DNA of 64,000 nt. Origin: DASUBV01 sp963725175. GTDB taxonomy: Bacteria; Actinomycetota; Actinomycetes; Streptosporangiales; Streptosporangiaceae. Made by a program: the position numbers and the translations under genes. The notes under the pieces are model-generated. The model worked only from the letters and a program-made list of their open reading frames with translations, searched no databases and had not been told where the DNA came from. Where the stretch lies: NCBI GenBank assembly GCA_963725175.1, contig CAVRXH010000006.1, positions 7,130,001 to 7,194,000 on the forward strand, given 5' to 3'. Positions 53,271 to 61,015 of the stretch are shown here, piece by piece. The first letter of the stretch is position 1; every line of letters starts with the position of its first letter.

Positions 53271-54193
53271 CCGTGCCAGCCAGCCGGCCGGACGCGGCCG
53301 GCGGGCTCAGCTGCTACACCGCCAACCTGGCTGCCTATCTGCGCAGCGAGCTGCCCGACGCCGACAGGTGGCTGGCGCAGTCTGTGCGGCTTGCCGTCCG
53401 GGCCGACCTGCCCGGCGGTGACCTGGCTTTCTCCCATCACTCCTATCCGCTGGACCAGCTGCCGGACGGAACCAGGCTCCGGTACGTGAGCGCAGGCCAG
53501 CCGGCCGAGGCGGTGGCGGGGCTGCGAGCCGAGCTCGACCGGCACGGCCGGGTTCTCGCCGTCACGGACAGCGCCCGGCTGCCGTGGTCGCCGGCGGCAC
53601 GCTCCGGGCCGCCCGCTCCGCACTGGCTGCTGATCGTCGCCGCCGACGGCGAGCGCTGGCAGGTGCGGGATGCCTTCGCCGGCCTGCTGCCGGCCGGCGA
53701 GCAGCAGCCTTACGCCGGCTGGCTGGACACGGCCGCGCTGCTGGCCGCGATGACGCCGCCGCCGTGCTGGGCTCCCGAGCAGCAGCAGCGCAACGCCCTG
53801 GCGTTCGGGTTCCCGGTCCCGGTGCCGGCGAACCCTGGCCCGCAGTGGCTGCGCCGGGTACCGGATGACGGACTGGCAGCCGAGCTGCCTGGCCGCTGGC
53901 TGACCGAGGCCGGCGACGTCCTGCCCTTCCTCGCCGGGCACCTGGCCGACCGCTATCTCGACGACCTGTGGAGCGCGGCCGCCCATCAGGCATTCCGGTA
54001 CCGGTGGCTGGCCGGCCAGCCCGATGCGCCGGGCGCGCGGCGAGAACAGCTCGCCGCGGCCGGGCAGGCCTGGGCCAGGCTGCCGGCGGCGCTGCGGTTC
54101 GCCCTCGATTCAGCCCGGCGCGGCCGCCCGCGCACCTCGCTGGTTGCCATGACCTTCAGGAACCTCGTTGAGATCGAGAGCTCGGCCGGGTAA
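53267..54193 (+). CDS. second BtrH-like (papain/C39-type fold) protein
   Basis: 308 residues from GTG 53267. Like the protein at 46747 it has an N-terminal cysteine (Cys16 in LSCYTANLAAYL), a strand VLAVTDSARLPWSP, His119 in PHWLLIVAADGERWQVRDAF and Asp135 in that segment. Spacing from His to Asp is 16 residues in both proteins and from Cys to His 103 versus 101, which argues for a shared fold and triad. It has no carrier domain; the C-terminal 120 residues are helical. It may act in trans on one of the free carriers as an acyltransferase or hydrolase. Confidence 0.6.
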   Translation: MTVPASRPDAAGGLSCYTANLAAYLRSELPDADRWLAQSVRLAVRADLPGGDLAFSHHSYPLDQLPDGTRLRYVSAGQPAEAVAGLRAELDRHGRVLAVTDSARLPWSPAARSGPPAPHWLLIVAADGERWQVRDAFAGLLPAGEQQPYAGWLDTAALLAAMTPPPCWAPEQQQRNALAFGFPVPVPANPGPQWLRRVPDDGLAAELPGRWLTEAGDVLPFLAGHLADRYLDDLWSAAAHQAFRYRWLAGQPDAPGARREQLAAAGQAWARLPAALRFALDSARRGRPRTSLVAMTFRNLVEIESSAG

Positions 54194-54234
54194 CCGTTGC
54201 GGGACCGGATGACGTCATCAGGAAGGACGAGCCG

Positions 54235-56697
54235 ATGAGCAGCCAGGTCGGCGCTGCCGGGCGAGAGGTAATGCCCGCGACGGCCATGCAGGAGTCGATG
54301 TGGTGGATCCACCACCGGGCCAGGATCAAGTCCGTCTATAACATCACCTGGCGGATGGCATGCCTGACCGCCCCGGATCCCGGGGCGCTGCGCAGCGCCT
54401 GGCAGGCGGTCCATGACCGGCACGACGCCCTGCGCAGCGGACTGCTCCGCCGGGAGGGCACCATCGAGATGGTGGTCGAGGCCGGCATCGCGGCCTCGAT
54501 GGAGCGCGTCGTGGTCGCTGACCCTGGCCCGGTCAGCGTCGATGAGCTGCTCCGGCAGATCTCCGAGGAACTGCACGACCGGCCGTTTGAGCTCGGGTGC
54601 CCTCCGCTGGCGAGACTCGCCCTGGTCAGCGTCGCGGGGCGGCACGAGATCATCCTTTCCTTCCACCACTCGATCATGGACGGCTGGGGAATCGAGTTGC
54701 TGCTCGCTGACCTGTCCGCGGCCTACCAGGCCGCGGTGACCGGCGAGCCGGTGTCCCCGGCCGCGGATCCGGGGTCATACGCCGACTACGTGCGCCGTAA
54801 TCACGCCGCGCGGGGCGGGGACGAATGGCAGCAGGGCCTGGCGTACTGGCGTGACCTGCTGAGCGGGGTCAGGACCAGCACGCTGGCCGCCGACCGGCAG
54901 CAGTACACCGGCCCCGGCGGACGCGGCGAGATGCTGCGCCGTCCGCTGGACGCCGAGGTGGTCGCCGGCTTGCGGGCGCTGGGCAGCCAGGCGGCCTCGA
55001 CGCCGTTCGCGGTGCTGCTCACGGCGTTCCACGTCATGCTGGCACGCGGCGGTGCCGGCCCCGACGTGGCGGTCGGCGTGGCCGCGGCGAACCGGCTCAC
55101 CCGGCGGGACCAGGCAGTGGTCGGGTACCTCAGCAACCTGTGCATCAGCCGGGCCATGGTCGGTGACGACGAGGCGTTCACCGACGTGCTGGGCCGGGTC
55201 CGCGACAGCCTGTGGACCATGCTGGGCTACCAGGAAGTGCCCTTCCCCGTCGTATTCGCCGCCCTCGATGGTGACGACCAGGCCGACCTGCGCAACGCGC
55301 CGCAGCTGCTGTTCACCTACCTGGGGGCGATCGGCGATTCGCTGCGCATCGGCGATATCTCGATGCAGCTGGCGGCCAGCCCCAACCGGGCCGCGCGCAG
55401 CGACCTGGGCATCGTGATCTACGACTGCAACGGCCAGTTCATCGTGGAGGTGGAGTACAGCACCAGGCGGTACGAGCGCCAGAGCGTGCTGCGCCTGCTG
55501 GACGACGTGGATGCCATCCTGGTGGCGGCGTCCGCCGAGCCCGGCCGCCGGATCGGTGACCTCACCGTGCAGAGCCGGACCGTGCCAGGATCGACCGAGC
55601 ATCCCGCCGACAGTGCCGACAGTGCCGACAGTGCCGACAGTGCCGACAGTGCGGACAGTGCGGACGGCGCGCCCAGCCCCGGTACCGCCGAGTCAGACTC
55701 GTTCGCCCGTGCCTTCAGGCTGTGGGCAGGGGTGCTCGGCCGCGCTCCCGCCGATCCCGACGAGAACTTCTTCGCCCAGGGCGGCCACTCGCTGAAGGTC
55801 GTCCAGCTAGCCGCCGCCATCGAAGCTGAGTCAGGCCGGGAGTTCGACGTGGTGAGCTGGCTGGCCAGGCCCACGCCGCGGGGGATCGCCGGGCAGCTGT
55901 CGCCGGCCGGGGCCGGCGCGGAGCCGGCCAGGCAGAGCACGCTGATCGAGTTGCGTGAGGGCAGTGGCCAGCATCTGCACCTGCTTCCCGGCGCGGGCGC
56001 GGGCCTGTCCGCCGCTCGTGAGCTGATCGCCGCGCTGCCCGGCGACTGGCGTGTCACCGGCTCGCAGGAACTGGCGCCGCTGGAAACGGTGCCCGAGATA
56101 GCGCGGCGCTACCGTGACGACCTCGACGCCGCGGGGCTTCGGCCCGACGTGCTGGCCGGATGGTCCTTCGGCGGCCAGGTCGGCTTCGAGATGGCCAGCG
56201 GATACGACGGCCGGGCGCCGCGGCTGGCGGTTCTCGACGGGCCGCCGCCGGCTGGCTATCAGCTCCCCAGCGCCGAGGTGGCATTCCAGGCGTTCGCCGA
56301 GATGGTGCTCGCCGCCACCGGGATGGCGCCGGACGCGGCATCGCGGCTGGTGCAGCCGAGTGATCAGTGGCTCAGCCTGCATGTGCTGACCGCCTACCTG
56401 ACGGCGGCCGGCCAGGTCATGCCGTTCGACGTGCTCGCCGCTCGCTGGCAGGCATACCTCCGGGACATCCGGGCCTCGGCGGTGTATCTCAGCGACCGGC
56501 AGGTGCGGGCATCCGCGCTGGTCATTGCCGCCGAGCTGAGTGACGCCCAGCTCGGTCAGTGGGCGCGGCGGCTGGTGCCCGCGCCGCGGCTGATGCGGGT
56601 GCCTGCCGGCCACGTGGAGATGCTCCGGGGCACGGTCGCGGGCGAGATCGGGACGGCGATCGCGGCGCTGGCCGAGGCGGCCGTGACCGCCGGATAA
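54235..56697 (+). CDS. NRPS termination protein C-T-TE
   Basis: 820 residues, last gene of the rightward operon, 41 bases after the BtrH-like gene. The condensation domain (about 10–440) is intact with HHSIMDG (His145, Asp149). After a DSA repeat linker comes a PCP with GGHSLKV (Ser519), then a type I thioesterase with the nucleophile Ser644 in AGWSFGGQVGFEMA and a histidine in VPAGHVEML near the end. It has no A domain, so its carrier must be loaded in trans, plausibly by the free A domain at 56741. It forms the last peptide bond and releases the product by hydrolysis or cyclisation. Confidence 0.92.
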   Translation: MSSQVGAAGREVMPATAMQESMWWIHHRARIKSVYNITWRMACLTAPDPGALRSAWQAVHDRHDALRSGLLRREGTIEMVVEAGIAASMERVVVADPGPVSVDELLRQISEELHDRPFELGCPPLARLALVSVAGRHEIILSFHHSIMDGWGIELLLADLSAAYQAAVTGEPVSPAADPGSYADYVRRNHAARGGDEWQQGLAYWRDLLSGVRTSTLAADRQQYTGPGGRGEMLRRPLDAEVVAGLRALGSQAASTPFAVLLTAFHVMLARGGAGPDVAVGVAAANRLTRRDQAVVGYLSNLCISRAMVGDDEAFTDVLGRVRDSLWTMLGYQEVPFPVVFAALDGDDQADLRNAPQLLFTYLGAIGDSLRIGDISMQLAASPNRAARSDLGIVIYDCNGQFIVEVEYSTRRYERQSVLRLLDDVDAILVAASAEPGRRIGDLTVQSRTVPGSTEHPADSADSADSADSADSADSADGAPSPGTAESDSFARAFRLWAGVLGRAPADPDENFFAQGGHSLKVVQLAAAIEAESGREFDVVSWLARPTPRGIAGQLSPAGAGAEPARQSTLIELREGSGQHLHLLPGAGAGLSAARELIAALPGDWRVTGSQELAPLETVPEIARRYRDDLDAAGLRPDVLAGWSFGGQVGFEMASGYDGRAPRLAVLDGPPPAGYQLPSAEVAFQAFAEMVLAATGMAPDAASRLVQPSDQWLSLHVLTAYLTAAGQVMPFDVLAARWQAYLRDIRASAVYLSDRQVRASALVIAAELSDAQLGQWARRLVPAPRLMRVPAGHVEMLRGTVAGEIGTAIAALAEAAVTAG
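55606..55668 (+). repeat. 9-bp in-frame tandem repeat, seven units
   Basis: Seven 9-bp units (GCCGACAGT and variants) encode an ADS repeat in the linker between the condensation and carrier domains of the termination protein. Confidence 0.85.
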
Positions 56698-56740
56698 CCG
56701 CGGCCGGCTATGGACGCCGGGTCCTCTGCGGGCGCCGGAG

Positions 56741-58324
56741 TCAGCCGGGCGTGCCGGTGCCGGCCAGTTCCGCGGTGAGCCTCCTGCGATCGGTCTTGCC
56801 GCTCGCGTTGACCGGGAGCTGGTCCAGGTTCCGGTAGCGCTCCGGCACCATGTACGGCGGCAGCCGGGCGGCCGCGAGCTCGGCGAGCTCGGCGGTGTCG
56901 ACCGGCCCGCCGGTGTAGACGACGTGCAGGGTCAGGTCCCCGGCGACCGGCACCGCGAGAACGACGACATCGAGGATCGCCGGATGCTCGCGGAGCACCG
57001 ACTCGATCTCGCCGAGCTCGATCCGGTACCCGCGGATCTTGACCTGATGGTCGAGCCGGCCCAGGTGGACGAGCTGGCCGTCCTCGACGCGCACGCGGTC
57101 GCCGGTCCGGTACCAGCAGTCGTCAGGCGGATCCGCGACGTCAACCGGGGTCGCGCTCACGCCGTCGAAGCGAGTGAAGCGCCCGGCGTTGTCGGCGGCG
57201 TCGAGATAGCGGGCAAACCGCTGGGACCCGCGCACGCACAGCTCGCCTTCGTCGCCCTCCCGGCCGTCGCCGGCCAGGATCACGCCTTCCAGGTGGGGGA
57301 TTACCTGGCCGATCGGCACGGTCCCGTTGGATGTCGCTGGCCAGTCCGGCGGGTCGGCGGGCAGCCGGTACCCGGTGCAGGTGCAGGTGACCTCCGTCGG
57401 CCCGTAGATGTTCTCGATCGTGGCGGCCGGAGCGGCCTCCGCCCAGGCGCGGGCCTGGGCGAGGGTGAGCTGCTCGCCGACGAAGAAGCTCCATTCAAGG
57501 CCCGGCATGCTGGCCGGGCGCAGCAGCCGCAGCCGGCGCGCGATCGAGATCACCGACGGTACCGAGACCCAGTGCGTGATCTGCCGGGCGACCACGAACT
57601 GGGCCGGGAGCATCAGCTCCTCGGGCTGAGGGACGACCACGGTCGCGCCCGAGCACCAGGCCACGTACGTGGCGAACACCGACATGTCGAAGGTCATGTC
57701 GAAGGTCTGAGAGAACCGGGAGCCCGGGCCTGCGGCGTACCTGCTGATGCAGAAGGCCAGGTACTCCCGCAGGTTGCGGTGCTGGATCGGGATTCCCTTG
57801 GGCTCGCCGGTCGAGCCCGAGGTGTACAGGACGTAGGCGACGTCCTCCGGCGCGCCGTGATAAGGCTCCGGCCACGGCGCCGCGTTCAGTTCCCGGTACC
57901 AGGGCGCGCTGCCGGTGGGTGTCAGCGTGACCATGGCTATCCCGTCCGCCCCGGCTGCCTCGGCGAGCTGGCCGGCGCTGCCCGGGGCATCGGCGACGAC
58001 GACCTCGACGCCGGCCGACCGGCAGATCCGCAGGTTCCTGCCGACCGGAAACTCGGGATTCAGCGGGGCGACGGTCGCGCCGAGCCGCAGCGCGGCGAGA
58101 TAGCCCACGTAGGCGCCGAGACTGCGCCTGGCCAGCAGGCCGACCGCGGCCGGCGGATGCCCGGCGGCCTGGACCAGGCGGGTTGACAAGCGCTCGGCCA
58201 GCTCGTGGAGCTGCTCATAGCTCACGCGCTGGCCGGCTACCTCGATCGCGATCCCCGCCGGGTCCCGCAGCGCGCTCTCCCGGAACCAGGTAAACAGCGT
58301 TCCGCCCGCGGCGATCGAGCTCAT
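56741..58324 (-). CDS. stand-alone NRPS adenylation domain
   Basis: 527 residues, complete A domain with no carrier: VLYTSGSTGEPKGIPI, FDMTFDMSVFATYVAW, FFVGEQLTL, NIYGPTEVTCTCTGY, YRTGDRVRVEDGQ, HQVKIRGYRIELGEIE and NASGKTDRR. Specificity residues read D-M-F-V-F-V-I-C-T, which I cannot assign. It is convergent with the termination protein and translated from the MFS messenger (ATGA overlap at 58321–58324). It most likely loads the PCP of the termination protein or a free carrier in trans. Confidence 0.88.
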   Translation of the reverse strand: MSSIAAGGTLFTWFRESALRDPAGIAIEVAGQRVSYEQLHELAERLSTRLVQAAGHPPAAVGLLARRSLGAYVGYLAALRLGATVAPLNPEFPVGRNLRICRSAGVEVVVADAPGSAGQLAEAAGADGIAMVTLTPTGSAPWYRELNAAPWPEPYHGAPEDVAYVLYTSGSTGEPKGIPIQHRNLREYLAFCISRYAAGPGSRFSQTFDMTFDMSVFATYVAWCSGATVVVPQPEELMLPAQFVVARQITHWVSVPSVISIARRLRLLRPASMPGLEWSFFVGEQLTLAQARAWAEAAPAATIENIYGPTEVTCTCTGYRLPADPPDWPATSNGTVPIGQVIPHLEGVILAGDGREGDEGELCVRGSQRFARYLDAADNAGRFTRFDGVSATPVDVADPPDDCWYRTGDRVRVEDGQLVHLGRLDHQVKIRGYRIELGEIESVLREHPAILDVVVLAVPVAGDLTLHVVYTGGPVDTAELAELAAARLPPYMVPERYRNLDQLPVNASGKTDRRRLTAELAGTGTPG

Positions 58325-59682
58325 GCCGATTCCTCTTCCTCGTTGTGCCTCATCTTGTCTTCCACCTCGGCCAGGGCAGCATGGGTGACGATGCGAAGGT
58401 AAGGGATCACGGTGAGCAGGCAGATGACGGCAAAGAAGCCGAAGGCAACGTGGTAGCTGGCGAACTGCGCGAGCAGGCCGCCGATGGCCGCGGCGATGGG
58501 CAGTGTTCCCCAGCTGAGCAGCCGGGATGCGGCATTGAACCGGCCGAGCATCTCATCGGGCACGAGGGTCTGGATAATGACCCGCGAGTTAACCGTCCAC
58601 ATCGTGCCGCCGATCCCGGCCACGAATGCGGCGGCACCGACAATGACGGCGCTCGACCTGGCGGCCGGTATGACGGCGGGAGTGCCCACGAGTAAAAACG
58701 ACCCGATGATGTCGATGAACATCGACCATCGCCGGCCGAGCAGCCGGTTAACCGGCCGGACCGCGATCGTCCCGATGACGCCGCCCGCGCCCAGGCAGGT
58801 GAGCAGGAGCCCGTATTGCCGCGCGGTGAGCCCGAGCGGCCCGGGGGCGGGGGCGTACGCCGGGATGAGCGCCAGCCAGGCACTCCAGCAGCCGGCCAGG
58901 ATGCCGATGAGCCCGGCCATGGTGCGCAGCAGCCGGTGCTGCCAGAGGAACCGCAGGCCGTCGCCGATCTCGGCGCTCACCGACCTGCGTGCGGCGGGAG
59001 GCTGACCCGGCGACCCGGCGGGGGGAGATGCCGCCTTGCCCGGAGCGAAATTGCCCGCGAGAAGCGACAGCATGATCATGCCGGCCGCGTACACCACTCC
59101 CGTGGTCCCGAACGCGACGAGGAAGCCGATAGCCACCAGGAACCCGCCGACCGGCGCGCCGACAAAGGAGCTGAACAGGTACTCCATGGCGGTAATCCGG
59201 GTGCTGGCGTGCACCCAGCGCGCCTTGGGCACCGCCGAGGGAACGAGGGAAGCGGCCGAGGTCAGCGCCACCACCTCGGCCACGCCCAGCAGCAGCGCCA
59301 TCACGAGGATCAGCGGCAGGCTGGTCAGCCCGGTGGCGACGAAGATGAACAGGACCGCCACGCTGCCGAGGCGGACCGATTCCGCGGTCACCATCAGGGC
59401 GCGCCGGTTGACCCGGTCGACGAGCACTCCCACGTGCAGCGCGGTCAGCAGCCACGGGAGCGTGATCAGGACGCCCACCAGGGAGATCAGGCCCGGCGAG
59501 TGGGTCAGGTGGTGCGCCAGCAGCGGCAGGGCCACCCTGGTGATGGCATCGGCCAGGTTGGTCATCGCCGTGAAGACGACCAGCAGCCACTCGTTGCGGG
59601 TGGCCCGCACCCGGGCGGGGGCTGCCGCCGGAGCGACGTCAGAGCCTGGCTGCGATGACGCTTCCGACGACACCTCGGACAC
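58321..59682 (-). CDS. MFS exporter of the biosynthetic cluster
   Basis: 453 residues from GTG 59682 (AGGAG six bases upstream); an in-frame extension to 60216 overlaps the next gene's region and is not credible. Twelve hydrophobic helices fit the major facilitator fold: NEWLLVVFTAMTNLADAITRVALPLLAHHLT at the start, the loop-2 motif GVLVDRVNRRALMVTAESVRLG, and RPVNRLLGRRWSMFIDIIGSF. It resembles MFS drug exporters and enterobactin-exporter-like proteins. Position suggests export of the peptide product and self-protection. The C terminus is acidic (MRHNEEEESA). Confidence 0.85.
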   Translation of the reverse strand: MSEVSSEASSQPGSDVAPAAAPARVRATRNEWLLVVFTAMTNLADAITRVALPLLAHHLTHSPGLISLVGVLITLPWLLTALHVGVLVDRVNRRALMVTAESVRLGSVAVLFIFVATGLTSLPLILVMALLLGVAEVVALTSAASLVPSAVPKARWVHASTRITAMEYLFSSFVGAPVGGFLVAIGFLVAFGTTGVVYAAGMIMLSLLAGNFAPGKAASPPAGSPGQPPAARRSVSAEIGDGLRFLWQHRLLRTMAGLIGILAGCWSAWLALIPAYAPAPGPLGLTARQYGLLLTCLGAGGVIGTIAVRPVNRLLGRRWSMFIDIIGSFLLVGTPAVIPAARSSAVIVGAAAFVAGIGGTMWTVNSRVIIQTLVPDEMLGRFNAASRLLSWGTLPIAAAIGGLLAQFASYHVAFGFFAVICLLTVIPYLRIVTHAALAEVEDKMRHNEEEESA

Positions 59683-59905
59683 ACTCGGCTCCTGTGCGGC
59701 AACGGACAGGTCAGGCTTGCTGCGGTCAGTCCGCCATTCGCTGGCAGCGCCGCACGGAACGCGGCTGCGCCAAGGTCGAGGTACCACTCGTCCCTCGCTC
59801 GCCGATCCGGCCGACGAGGTCAGCGGACCGGGGCAGCGTGACGCCTCCAGCGAATCGTGTGGTACCTCCAGTGTGGCAGCGCCCGCCGGGCGCGGCAACG
59901 TCGCG

Positions 59906-59919
59906 TGATAACAGCAAGA
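59906..59919 (+). repeat. dispersed 14-mer TGATAACAGCAAGA, copy 4
   Basis: Exact copy of the intergenic 14-base word in the 282-base divergent gap (59683–59964) between the MFS exporter and the LLM oxidoreductase. It marks the right edge of the cluster, and copy 3 lies 1.3 kb outside the left edge. Nothing else was recognised in this gap. Confidence 0.75.
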
Positions 59920-59964
59920 TACGCGGGGCGGAAGAATCCGGGCCGCGCGCTGGTTAGCGGGCAG

Positions 59965-60972
59965 ATGACGCCCGTTCCGCTTTCCGTTCTTGACCTGTCG
60001 CCGGTGGCTGCCGGCACTACCGCCGGGCAGGCGCTCGCGCACACCACGCGGCTGGCCCAGCGCGCCGAGGAGCTCGGCTACCTGCGGTTCTGGGTGGCCG
60101 AGCACCACAACATGCCGGCCATCGCCAGCTCCGCGCCCGCCGTGCTGATCGCGCACCTGGCGTCCGCGACCGCCTCGATCCGGGTCGGGTCCGGCGGGGT
60201 GATGCTGCCCAACCACGCCCCGCTAGTGGTCGCCGAGCAGTTCGGCACGCTGGAGGCGCTGCACCCGGGCCGGGTCGACCTGGGCATCGGGCGGGCGCCC
60301 GGCACGGACCAGCTCACCGCGATGGCGCTGCGCCGGACCACGGAAGGACTGTCGGCGGAGGCATTCCCCGAGGAACTGGGCGACCTGATGGCCATGTTCA
60401 CCGGGGAAGGCGGCCGGTGGCCGATCACGGCCACGCCGGGCCGGGGCGACCGGCCGGAGATCTGGCTGCTGGGCTCCAGCGGGTACAGCGCGCAGCTCGC
60501 CGGGCAGCTCGGGCTGCCGTTCTCCTTCGCTCACCACTTCAGCGCGGCGAACACCGAGCCGGCGCTGGAGCTGTACCGGCGCAGCTTCCGGCCCTCGCGC
60601 TGGCTGGAGGCCCCCCGCGCGATGGTCGCGGTCGCGGCGGTCTGCGCGGACACCGACGAGCGGGCGCGGTGGCTGACCGGCCCGGCCAGCCTGTCGTTCC
60701 TCCAGCTGCGCGCGGGCCGGCCGCAGCCGCTGGTGACCCCGGAGGAGGCCGCGGCCTACCCGTTCACCCCGGCCGAGCGGGAGACCGCCGCGCAGCGGTT
60801 CGCCGCGCAGGCAGTCGGCTCGCCGGACACCGTCCGCGGCCAGCTCGCCGCGCTGCTGGCCAGGACCGGCGCCGACGAGCTGATGCTGACCGCGCAGGTG
60901 TACGACATCGGCGACCGGATCCGGTCGCTTGAGCTGATCGCGGGCAAGGTCGCCGGAAGCCTGGCGGCCTAG
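59965..60972 (+). CDS. LLM-class flavin-dependent oxidoreductase
   Basis: A luciferase-like (F420 or FMN) oxidoreductase of 335 residues. Seen: PLSVLDLSPVAAGTTAGQALAHTTRLAQRAEELGYLRFWVAEHHNMPAIASSAPAVLIAHLA, GSGGVMLPNHAPLVVAEQFGTLEALHPGRVDLGIGRAPGTD and WLLGSSGYSAQLAGQLGLPFSFAHHF. It matches the MsnO8/LLM subgroup. The start is ATG 59965; the longer frame from 59857 reads through the 14-mer repeat. It is probably outside the cluster, but a tailoring role cannot be excluded because it flanks the exporter. Confidence 0.88.
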   Translation: MTPVPLSVLDLSPVAAGTTAGQALAHTTRLAQRAEELGYLRFWVAEHHNMPAIASSAPAVLIAHLASATASIRVGSGGVMLPNHAPLVVAEQFGTLEALHPGRVDLGIGRAPGTDQLTAMALRRTTEGLSAEAFPEELGDLMAMFTGEGGRWPITATPGRGDRPEIWLLGSSGYSAQLAGQLGLPFSFAHHFSAANTEPALELYRRSFRPSRWLEAPRAMVAVAAVCADTDERARWLTGPASLSFLQLRAGRPQPLVTPEEAAAYPFTPAERETAAQRFAAQAVGSPDTVRGQLAALLARTGADELMLTAQVYDIGDRIRSLELIAGKVAGSLAA

Positions 60973-61015
60973 CGCCAGGTAGCGCTAACCCCGCGCGGGC
61001 GGCCACACTAGGGGC

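Noticed and set aside
58321..60216. Long form of the exporter with 180 extra N-terminal residues
   Set aside because: The extension overlaps the LLM gene start and the 14-mer repeat, has no membrane or signal features, and GTG 59682 has a proper ribosome binding site.
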